Shown: positions 50,001-62,100 of the stretch, in pieces | How the letters are laid out: each line of letters begins with the position of its first letter | Numbering within the stretch: position 1 is the first letter of the stretch | Origin: Liriodendron chinense | Taxonomy: Eukaryota; Streptophyta; Magnoliopsida; Magnoliales; Magnoliaceae | Reading direction: 5' to 3' | Length of the DNA stretch: 64,000 bases | NCBI GenBank assembly: GCA_003013855.2 | Contig: ML058577.1 | Location: forward strand, 62,001 to 126,000 | Made by a program: the position numbers and the translations under genes | The notes under the pieces: generated by a model | The model's input: only the letters and a program-made list of their open reading frames with translations | Database searches by the model: none | What the model was told of the DNA's origin: nothing

Positions 50001-53000
50001 CGACCGTTACAGGGGGCGTAATGGCCGATACGGCCCCGTATCCGTATCGGTAATGGTGGGCACCGTTACGCGCACCAATACCGCTACGGGACACCTTGGT
50101 TTGGACTGGTGCTTCTGGGAGGGCTGAACTACGTGAGTGGAGGAGCTGGAAATGTGATCCGACATTTCTGGTTACACTGGGCAATGAGTTTGTTGTCGCT
50201 AGTGATAAAAAATGGGGTTAAATGTTGCTAGTGGACTGAAACTAACATCTGGTGCTGCTGATAGTGCTGTAAATGGATCTGGAGTCGCTGGTGACTGGAA
50301 ATAGTGTCGTGTGCTTCTAGTGGTGTTGGCCAATTGATTTTGCATGTTGGTGGTCTTGGAATAGAGCTCAGATGCTTCTGGTGGCACTAGATGATGGATC
50401 TGGCATTGTTAGTGGTGCCGACTCCGAGATCCAACACTTCTGATGACATTGGATGTAGGCATCGAGTCACCTATGGTGCCAGAACAGGGATCTGGTGCTG
50501 CTGGTGGCACTGAAAATGTGATCTAGCATCTCTGGAACTAACAGAAATGAGTCCTTGAAATGGTTATGGCAAGAAGATCCATGATGCTACTATAGGAGCT
50601 GTCAACTGAAGAGGATCTGTTCAAATTTGAATTTATGAAGCCAGATTCGGTGTTCTCATGCACCTTAGGAAAGGATTAATGTTTATGCAGCCTCGTACAA
50701 TCATTAATGAAGATGAAAACCCTCAATAATGGTGATCAGAAGGAAATCAGTCCTCTTTCACCATCATATATGTTTGGTAAACTAGCAGGGATACACGGTG
50801 GACCGTCAAAATGAAAAGTAGGAAAAGAGTAGGAAGGGAGATGAGAAATAGAGAAATGAAGAAGGGTACTTGGAACCTATGCTCTAATACCATGTAAATG
50901 GAAAGAAGAGAGATAAGAGAAGATGAATAGAGAAAGAGAAGGGAGATGTGTTGAAAATCGACCTCTCCCATATGTGCCTTTTTTTAAAAGGCCTTTACAA
51001 GTGATTAGCACAAAAGACCATAAAAGCAATACATCCTGATCTCTAAGATAAATCAATATCCTCTGATGTTATGGTACTCTCCATTATACACAACCATATG
51101 CTCATTATTTTCTAAATATGCTCTGCGAACGTGCACTAATATCAATATAAGTTTAACATCTTCCATCAAATTTAACGGGCAACGATATCAAGTTGATTAA
51201 AAGAATTGGAAGACATATCAAGTTGATTTCTTTTGGATGAACTTTAGAAGGCCTAGCTCAAGTGTATGATAACATGGAGATGGGAGGTGGCACATGACAA
51301 ATCGCATGATTTCCTCTTCTTCTCAATGATGGTTATGATACCATATCATATTAAACAAAGATACATGGAAAGGGGTCTGAATAGAATGGGAATAAAAGGC
51401 CAGAAAACCATCCGCTCCATCAAAGAGCCTACAATTGATAATATATTAACTCCAATCACATGGCAATTTACAGGAATGCCCCATAGTTCCTTTGGAATAG
51501 GGGTTGATTACCAGCGCAGAACAGGAATGCAAAAGGAACGTAATACTAGTACAAAGATATTGTATTGTACAGCAGTCTACAGGATTCTATTATGTATACG
51601 TTTCACAAATCCAACTTGCATTTCAAAATTTAAACATTGTCCTTGTTATTTTCTTAGGGATGAGTGGATGTTAACAATGGCACTATAAGAACTGGATGGG
51701 AAAAGTTTTACATATTAGCATATTACTCTGCATAATTTGCAGAAAACAATGATAATTTGGAATCAGGTTGAGCTTCTCCAGTCTGAATTGACCAACCATT
51801 TGCATCTATGGATAGGTTGCATTGTATGTTGCAGATACGTAATAAATTCATTCAATTTTGCCTAAAAAATCCTTGCCCAATGTTAATGTGTTTTGATGTT
51901 AAGCCATGTTTAATCTTACCATATCTGTTGGACTAAGAAGTCTTTTATATTGCAAGAAATGATTTACATACACCATCATGGGGCTGGTTACTCATGCATA
52001 CAATTACTTTAGTTTGGAGGGTTGTTTTTACTTTCTAGAGATGTTTACTTTTTGTTATTGGAATTTGTAGAAATTTTGTTTTTCTCATTCATGTCTGGTG
52101 TATGTGATTTTCCTTGAGGCAACAGGTTCATTATTATTGTACTTTTAACTGGTTTTGTTTTCTGTGGGCAGAGCATCGTCACGTTGGCTCAAATAATTTT
52201 AACTTGTTGAGTAGTCGGAGTCACACCATCTTTACATTGGTAAATAATTGTTAGTTGAAGAAGATTATTTTAGAGTGCTCTAGAACTGTTGTTATATTCT
52301 TTTATTCTCTATTAAAAATTAGATTGGTTGAGAATGGAGCTGGGACTCTATTGTTATGCTTTAAATATTTCATTCGAGTGTTATTCTTAGTTTTTATTGG
52401 AGTTTCTGATGCTGTTTGAAGAAGAGGGATGAGAATAAACAACCTATGACCCATGTCACCAGTTGTGATCCATGGTTCAATATATTTGCTGGAACATAAT
52501 GCATGGCTGAGATTCGTCAAAATTTGAAAATTGTAGGTGGATTTGGCCGATATGGCTGATGCTAACCATTATGGGCAGATTTGCATGCCGATGCTCATAG
52601 AACTATTCTTTTCTTTTTAGTTTGTTGTTTCTTCGTTTATGTTTCTCTTTGGAAAATGCATAAAATGGATTTTTCTTCTTCTTCCTTTTCTTTCATTTTT
52701 GTATAGTTATAAGCTTGGTGTGCATATGTTATGTGTAGTTTACTTACATGCATGAATAAAATATATTTTTTAATTGTTTTATATACAAGAAAAACCTCGA
52801 AACTCTAAAACTAGGACACCCATGATAGGGGGCTTCATGTCCAATGATGTGGTATTGGCTACATATTGTAGACATATTGCCTAAATAACATTTATAATAT
52901 GATTCAATTATTGGTCTATAGGCTCTATACACTATTGTGTAGTCCTTGGTCTTAGTACTCATGCTCTTGTGGCTTTGAGTATATTTATGGAATTAAAATT

Positions 53001-53094
53001 TCATAGCCTTCTTTGCACAATCCTCCTAACTGGGCATTGGTCGAGCTTTGGATTGCACTTGCTGTCCTAATTCATACCTGTTTATGCTTGAAAC

Positions 53095-53140
<46 letters not shown>

Positions 53141-56100
53141 ACATGGCCACACCTTATTTGGATGACATGGATTGCGTTACACGTGGCCACGACCTACTCG
53201 GTTTGCAGTACCCATGGTTGGGCCTTGTGAGATGTATGAGGTTAGGTGGTTTATTTTTGTTTTTTGAATATCGGTATTGGGGGGTGTATCGGCCTGTCCA
53301 AAAAATGATACGATACAGGTGTCGTATATCGATATCAGTCTATATCGATCATTTTTTTAAGCCAAAGAAGTAAGGAAAATATTAGGAGAAAAGCGAATAA
53401 TACTATATTTAAGAATCAATCTTCTTCTTCTTCATCTTCTTTTTTTTTTTTTTTTTTTTTTGTGTATTTTAGACATGCATATGATGGTGTATCAGACGAT
53501 TCATTGATGAGAATGTTGTCTGTCGGTTTGACTTGTTGAAGGTCAACTAAATGGGCCCTAATTGAACCCAAATCAAGCATGATTTGGTGAACTATGGCCC
53601 ATTATATTGAAATACAACAAAAAAAAGATGAAAATATAAAAAAGAAAGTGTAGGTTTACCCTCTTTCTGATTTTTCCCATAATGGTCTACTTGACTTCAA
53701 TTTGTTGAATCCCATTTAAATAATTTGTTTTGATCCCAAAATAAGTCTAGATCTTGCCTAGAATGAGTTTTTAAGCTTCTTCCATGGTTTAAATTAAAAA
53801 AAGAAGAGACATGAGTAAAATTTTGAAAGAAAAAAAAAAAGAGTCAAAATTGGGCTTTTGTGGGCGTATTAACTGATAAGGGCTGATACAGGTCCCTTTT
53901 TTTTTTTTTTTTAAAAATCGGGCCTATACGACCTTGTTTCGTGCTGATGGGAATACGATATGACCATCTCAGCCAATATGATACTGATATTCGTATGTAT
54001 GGGTGAAGCCAAAACTAATCTCACAGTCATTCTACATGCATATACTCCAAGCTTGACATTGACAACATCTATGCTTCAGCTTGGGGGGGAGTGTTAACGG
54101 ATGTGGAGATGTGGGCCTGTACCACTGTACAACCCACCTAGACTTTGTTTTTAGTTGTTTATTTTGGTCTAGAATGTGTAAGGTATTTTTGCTTTTGTTA
54201 TTAAAGATACTTCCATCATATTGACTTTTTATTATTTAATATAAAGGGAAGAGGGTAGGCATCTACCCCTCATTCACATTTTCTCTCTTCCCCCATCTTT
54301 CTGTCTCTCCTTTCTTCTATTCGCCTCTTCGCTCTTTTATCTACAATTCTACATCAACCATGGAGGAGGCTTTAGGAACCCATTTAGACTAGTACCGGGC
54401 CTAATTTTCGAATTAGAACCCTAAATTTTAGTGGCAATCGACGAACTGAAGCCGGGTGGACCTTTTTGGGAAGAATCAAAAGAAGGGTTAAACCATCACT
54501 TTTTTTTTTCTCATCTTCTTTTTATTGTTTTTGAATTTAATGGCCCCTAATCCTCCAACTCGTTCTTGACTTGTGATTGGGGTCTACTTGGTTGACTTTC
54601 AACAGGTCAAGCCAATAGACAATGTTCTTATTAAAGAATGGTATGGTACTCCATTGATTTCAAGAATATGTGTCATCAAAACTTAAAACAATGGGATTTA
54701 CTTTTTTATTTTTACATTTTGCTTTTAGAGGATTTGAAAGGCACTCCCTATTAAATAAACCCTTATTCTTGTCTTTTGGGATAGATAATGTGGAGATCTG
54801 GGGAATTTCATATTCAAAAATGCAAAACAAAGAAATTTAGATATCTTTTTCTTCAATCAACGGAAGCAAATGCTGGTTTTTTCAATGTTTAATTCTACAA
54901 TTGAGGAATATAATAACATAAGTATTGAAGGATTCTTGTTTCTTTTCTTGTTTTTAAGGTAAATTTCTTGAACAACATGTAATATTTGTTTTTTTTTGTT
55001 TTTGTTTTTCCATCTGTGCATTATTTTGGTTATTGAAGATGGTGATGGATTGTGATATCAATTGGGAATATGCTCAAAAGTACACAAACAATAATGCAAT
55101 GGTGATGTTGAGGGGATACTTTCTGGACATTTTGTTTTCGTTTTGAACTTACACTCGAAATGGTATGGAATAGATTTAAATGGGTGGTGGATGAGTGGTT
55201 TGAACTTTATTATGAGTTTATGACCAATGTTATCTAATGGCATAATCGTTCTTGTGTGTCCCAAGGGGGTTGTGCGCTTTTGCAATGGCACAACCCCCTA
55301 AGCAATTTTTTTTAAACAAAAAAATTGAAAAATTTAAGGAAAAATGAAAAAAATGTGAGAAAAAGAAAATTTATATAAAAATACTACAAGTGAAGGCTAC
55401 AAATGAAGGGAATTATTTTGTTATGGTTTGATTAGACTGTTAGACCATAGCAAGTCAATTAACAGCTAAAATGAATGCATATACTAAAAAACTCTGAAAG
55501 AACAACAACATATAAATTTTATTGATGTCATTTTGAGAGATCTACCAGTTATTTGTTTATTCTGCTTGTTAGGTAAAATTTCTCCTATGTCTAAGATGTT
55601 AATGTTATTTAGTGCCAGGTTTGGTGTAGATGAGGTAGTTACTACTGGAACTTGTTCCATTCAACTTCACTACCAATTGACATTATTTGTAAGATGTCAA
55701 TCAGGCAACGTATTCCGTAATGATAATACTGGCCATAACAGCCGCTACCATTACCTTTACAATATGGGCCGTAACGGTCTCTTTTTTATTGAAAAAAACA
55801 CCCTGAAAAACCTGAATATGCCTCGTAATGGCACAGGGGGTGTAACCAGCCGTTACGGTTCATTTTTTCCATAATGGCCATGTAACGTGTAAAGGTTGCC
55901 ACCGTTACCTTTACGTAACGCCCGTTACGGCCCCGTAACAGCTGTTACGACACACAATGCCATCAGGTCATGTATTTTTCAGTTGAATCTTCATGTCTTG
56001 CTTTGTGAATGTGTTGTAAATGCTATGAGCTGATACTTTTTGTGTTGCTCTTTTTGGTGTCATCCATTTTTGTTTTTTAATAAAATTGTGAAAATGCTTA

Positions 56101-59100
56101 ATTATTATCTTTAAGGACCTTTTATCTGTTTGTAATATATTTCCATGCCTTAGTTTCCATTATGAAGTATGAAGGTACAATTTTTGTGACCTATACTGAC
56201 TCATCTTTGTTAATGGTATTGATGGTTACCGTATTTCATAACACGTCCTGGGTTTCATTTTCTGTGATTTTATATTTCCTTTTCCTAATTTATTTCTCTT
56301 CTCACTCCCACTCCCTTCTTTAATTTTTTCTGATCCGTGCTTTATTTTTGTTTTCCTTTTATCACAGATGATTGAAAGCAGTGCCCATGGTGACGAATAT
56401 GACGGAGTGATTTTTTCTCAACTTGTATGCTGGGAATCTTTTACTAACAATAAAATTTACAATTATTCTCCTCTCAGTGGTGGGCTAACTTACCTTTTTA
56501 TTGTATGTCTTTGTCATAGAATCTAATTGATCTAGCAGGATCTGAGAGCTCAAAGACTGAAACAACTGGACTCAGGAGGAAGGAAGGCTCTTACATAAAC
56601 AAGAGCCTTTTAACTCTTGGAACTGTAGGTGTTGTCATATGCTTTTCTTTCAAGGATGTTATAGGTTCCCTCTCTGTTATACATGTTACCTGTCTATGAA
56701 TGAGCTATAATACTTTTATAATTAATCTAGTTTCATTCCCAGTTTCCTGGCCTTCGTCAACAAGTATATGTATTGTAACCATGCTCAACACCTGATGGAG
56801 GGATTTGTTTCGCTCCAGTGGTGTTTTGCCCTTTTTTGGTTTTTGGCGGGTTAGAAATTGGAGAAGAGAAAAGGGGAGAGAAAAGATTCTAGTGTATCAT
56901 TGCTTTGACACCTGTTTGAAACCCTAGAGATGTTTGGTGAGGAAAAAATGAATCCCTACAGGTCATCTGATGATTTTCTTTTACATTTAATACTAGTAAC
57001 TGGATGAGACATTTTCACTCTGTGAAGCAATGTTGAATACAAGTAACATGAAGTGACATTTTCTCTTTGTGAAGCAATTTTAACTCTGAAAACTACACCT
57101 ATATTGGATATGTCATCCCCAAGGGATCATCTTTCTTGTTATTTAATCATAAGATGTCTTGATAATCATTTTCATCGTCATCATAGCCTTCTCCTGGCTA
57201 TTTGTGCTAGTCTATTGGATGTCTTGATCCTTCGTGGAGTTTGCTGGAGGTTCACTATATTCATTGTGCTCGAACTGCATCTTCTGCATTCTAATTCTAT
57301 GAGCATTTATACCAAATTGCAGTCATGACACAGAATGGATGGTTGGGTACATGACCTCCACAATGAGGTAGCCAGAGTGGAGAGCAGACGCTCGAGCGAA
57401 TGAAGGATGAGACATCAAGATGTTCACATCACCAACTTATGTCTCTTTCTTCTAGTGTGGATAGGAAGATTCCCTTCCGTGCTTTACCTGATGCATATGT
57501 TTGTGGGTGATTGCGTGCATCTGCAGGCACTAGTCCCCCTTAAAAAGGGGTGGGGATACCCTGTCGTCAAAAAAGAAAATAAAAAAAAAACAAAAATAAT
57601 TATGTCTCTTTCTTCCGGTGTGGGTAACCACAGTGAAAATGATGGAACGCCCAGTTTCTTGTATCTTGAGTCCTTTTGACGATCTTAGTCAAGATGTTGT
57701 GAAGACCCAAGATCTTGGGCAAGGGAATTGTCAATATCAAATGCGCCCAAGGCAATAACATAAGCATCAGATCAAAGTGAGTTACATGTTGGTTGATGCT
57801 ATGTCTCATGATCATTAGAAAAATGGTGAAGGGGAAATTGCTGTTATGGAATTTTGCTCCTGTGTTGATAATCCATCTTTTATTTTGCATTTTATAAGTT
57901 CTTTTAGTGATACCATCATGTGTTTGTTATAGTTGTGTGTGACACTTGTTAGTAGTAACTACTGTCCCTTGGAACATGTGTTGTTCTTATAGCATCTCCA
58001 CTGGTTGAAAATGTTGATATATCCTAGTTCAGTTGCTTACAATCTTTATCTTTTGTCCTCATAAAAAAGTATTACTTCTCGTTTAGTTTGACCTGACATG
58101 TTTGTATTCTTCTTCTGCTGAATAGTTCTTCTGAATCTTCTCCTGTTGGTGTTTGCATTTCATTTTCAAAACGGTAGGCTGATTGTGTGGTTGAAATTTG
58201 AAGGTAATCGGAAAGCTTAGTGATGGGAAAGCATCTCATGTTCCGTATCGTGATTCCAAGCTTACACGACTTCTGCAATCCTCTTTGAGTGGCCATGGGC
58301 ATGTTTCGGTGAGTATGGGATGCTGTTCCAACTATGAACACTGATATTGAATGTTTTCATTTTTCTGCTGTATTTGGAACATGATGTTACTACTGTTCGT
58401 TTATGAAAGTATATTGTACAACATGATTATATGCTTCTCTAGGTCTCCCTTCTTTTTCTCATGCCTAATATATGCAATCATAACTAATTTATGCTGACTG
58501 TACTCATCCTTGTTAATTTATCATGCATAGTTTAACTTGTTAATATGTTACAGCTCATTTGCACTGTTACTCCTGCATCAAGCAATATGGAGGAAACTCA
58601 CAACACTTTGAAGTTTGCAAGCAGGGCAAAGCGAGTTGAGATAAATGCTTCGCGCAATAGGGTAAATATATGATGACTCCAGACTATGATAAGATTTTTA
58701 AAAGGCATGCTTTGGTGGTCAACTGTGAAGCTTTTTATTTAAACTGTTGTAGAAAATGTTGTGGTATTCCAGATTATTGATGAGAAATCATTGATTAAGA
58801 AGTACCAAAAAGAAATAACGAGCCTGAAGCAAGAACTGGACCAGCTAAAGAAGGGGATGGTCGTTGGTATCAATCATGAAGAGATCTTGAACTTGAAGCA
58901 GCAGGTTGTCTTCCAAACTAGAACTTCAGTTTTGGTGATTATACTAGTTCATTTGCTTTATAAGTATGATTTTTTTTTTTTTTTGTTTGTCTTGTATTCA
59001 ATTGTCACAATGGTCTCCATAACCTACATTTTCTTAGCCATAGCCTCTGTTGTTGATAATTTTCATTGTCATTGTATTCTTCAAACAGTTGGAAGAGGGT

Positions 59101-62100
59101 CAAGTGAAAATGCAATCAAGATTAGAAGAGGAAGAGGAAGCAAAGGCAGCTCTTATGAGTAGAATACAAAGGCTAACTAAGCTCATACTTGTTTCGACAA
59201 AGAACACAATTCCTGGATGTTTGAGTGATGCACCCAGTCATCAAAGGCGTCATTCTTTTGTTGAAGATGATGTAAGTTTCTGATGATAACTGTATCATGA
59301 AATTAAAAGCTTGGCTTGTTTTTTTTTTTTCCACAGTCATTTAGTATCGTTCATGAAATCCTCCACCATCTAGAGTGAGTACATCTCTGATCTCTCCCAC
59401 AGTATGATAATTGTATGCACAGTGTATCATGCAGGACAAGAAGCAATACTATTTTGGGCACTGATAATTCTTAGGTCAAATGTGTTCTAAATGAACTCAA
59501 TATTATATTAGATTCATCACTTTTGAAATGCTGACATGTTTCTTAGTTTCTTGTCATTATCTGTGTGCATGTATCTATGGATGTATGCTTGCGTGCATGC
59601 ATGTTGATGGATGGATAGATAGAGAGGGAACTGGTAAGCTATAATTTATTGCCTCCTGCAACATATTTTATGCCGTTGGAGTTCTTATTTTCACTTTTTC
59701 CCTAACTATTATCATACATAAGAAGGGAAAATGCTTGTTGAAAAGGGTTTTAGGCAGTTATAAGTTAACTTACTGTAGCTGTTCCATTATCTATGTTCAT
59801 GTCAGTGTTGGCATGTGTGCATCCATCTCACCCACATCTTGAACCCTTTTTCCTTTTCTTTTCTTTTTCTTTTTTTACCTAGTTCTTCTTGAGCCCATAT
59901 TTGTCAGATACTATTCACGATTTGACTAATTAGTGACCTGGAAACATTTTATTTGCTACCTTCACATTTATTACTTAAAGCTTCAGCAGAAAAAGTATAT
60001 TACACTTTCTCTGAAAAGAAGAAGAAGACGTATTTGCATCTCTAGAACCCCATGGTTTACATGCAGACTAGAGTTAGTCGATACCACCAATGACAAGGCC
60101 CTTATCCAAGCAAAAAGGAGATGTCTAAAAACTAATGATAATAACTCTTCCTGATGCAAAAGGTCATCCATTCAGTCTATGAAGCAATGTTGAATACATT
60201 ATTAAACATGTCTAAATTTGAGCTATTAGTTCTGTGTAACGCCCCGAAACCCCAAGGGTCGGTATCCCGGGGGTTACTAATGCGTATGCAATGCATGTCA
60301 TTCAAGTGTTTGGCCAATATGGCATCAAATCATAGTGATAGGTCAAGCTAGGAAATGAAATAGGGACGTACCAGCAAATAAGTAAGTTAAACAGCAATGT
60401 ACGAAGGGATCCACTCAACCTGTTTGATTGGGCCTCTTCTAGCCTGCTAGCTCATGAGGGACCTGCACCAATGAAAGTGCCTGGATGGTGTTTTAGAACA
60501 CCGTCCCAAAGTGGGAGTGAGTCATCAACTCAGTGGTTCCATTTCCCTAAGTTACTCAAAGCACAAATGTAATCAAACGTAGGTAATGAAACAACATACG
60601 TATACAGTGGTCATAAGCGTAGTATGTAATAAAATGAACATTCATACATAGCAGTCAAAAGCATAAACATAGAACCTTTCTAGTCACAACCGACAGTGAG
60701 TGGCACCACCACTCACCCGCACAGACTCAAGTCACCAATGAATGGGGCAGCACCCAACCAGTCGCACAATCATATCTTATAATCTTAATGCATGAAGTGC
60801 AAATGCATGCCCGGACACTGGTTTATAGTCACAGCCGCCAGTGAGTGGCACCACCACCTCACCCGCACAGACAATGCATGCCATGCCGAACTATGTATGA
60901 TTAGCCGAGTTATTAGTTATTTCGGTTTAACATCCAGCCGGTTGGCGAAACCACCGTACCATTATTCTATCACCAGGCCAAACTAGGACTATCTAGCTCC
61001 CTGCGTGGCGAATGCATCTCATCGCCAGTAGCCCCTCGATCCAAGTATGGTTAGACAGTGGCCTGTCAGCCATGCCCAAGCCAAAGCAGAAGGGTCGTCA
61101 CCCAACCACTAATATAAATAATTAATTCAAAAGTGTGGGCTTGTTATTCAAATTAACAATAATGCCTGGGTCGTTCAAGTAGGGCTCTGGCACGAAACAA
61201 TCGGCCGGGTATTTGATAGGGCCGCTCGAACAACCCTGTGCTCAATGGTCACTACGGGGAGGCACCACCCCAGCGTAGGCCGACAACTCGGGCATAGGTC
61301 CCATACCACCATCCCCGGCTCATGAGACTTAGGGATCGATCGCTGTACAATTTTAAGTGGGCCCATCCAGTGGTAATAATGGTACTTAGGTTCGAATAGA
61401 AGCGATAGGTTACACACAACACGCCCAACCCGGAGTCGGGCTGACACCTTCGACTGAGATGAAGACGGGGAGGCCGGCCTTAGGAACCCGTGGCCCGCAT
61501 GGTCCTCATACCACAGCCGGTCACCCGCATTCTACCTCCGTCGACGGTTTCAGTCCCAAAGGGGCGGTCGGCCTCATGCTGCCGCCCTTAATTCTCATCT
61601 ATTTGCCGGGTTAGACAAATCATAGGAAAACACTTCATTACAGCAAATTGTTGTATACATCAAGCATAATTTAAGAACATGAGACATAAATATGAACGTA
61701 AAAGTGATTCTAGCATACATGATAGCCTTAAAGAGTTCTACGCAAGCAAATTTCAGCATATAGTCATCATTTAGGCATGCTTCTAACATCTCAACAGCAA
61801 TGACAGCAAAATTAATCAAAGATTTGGACATTAACTACATTTGAAGGCATTTGGTGCTAGGCAACCTAGAGGTAAATGGTCCGTACCTTAAATCTCTTGG
61901 TTATTTTCAGGAAATCCTGCAAAAGGAGGGCTACATGTTAGAGAATTGAGTATGAAACTTAAGAGAGGCTGATGGGGGTTGAGGGATTTACTCCTCACTT
62001 ACCTTTAGGGCTGATGGAATGAACTAGTGGTGAAGGTTGGGCGCAAGTGTGTTCATATCTTAGAAAGGCGATTTTACGGGGCGTTACAATCTACCCCCCT

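Larger units (their letters stand above)
52240..56367 (+). other. Kinesin intron 9 (4.1 kb)
   Basis: Carries the microsatellite, the GATATCG repeat, the Copia LTR and the MITE at 55706. The remaining parts (52240-53097, 54361-55697, 55968-56367) are AT-rich without supported features. Confidence 0.8.

Noticed and set aside
51266..51688. 140-codon + frame in intron 8
   Set aside because: No recognisable family, no splice context with the kinesin frame; length is possible by chance in 64 kb.
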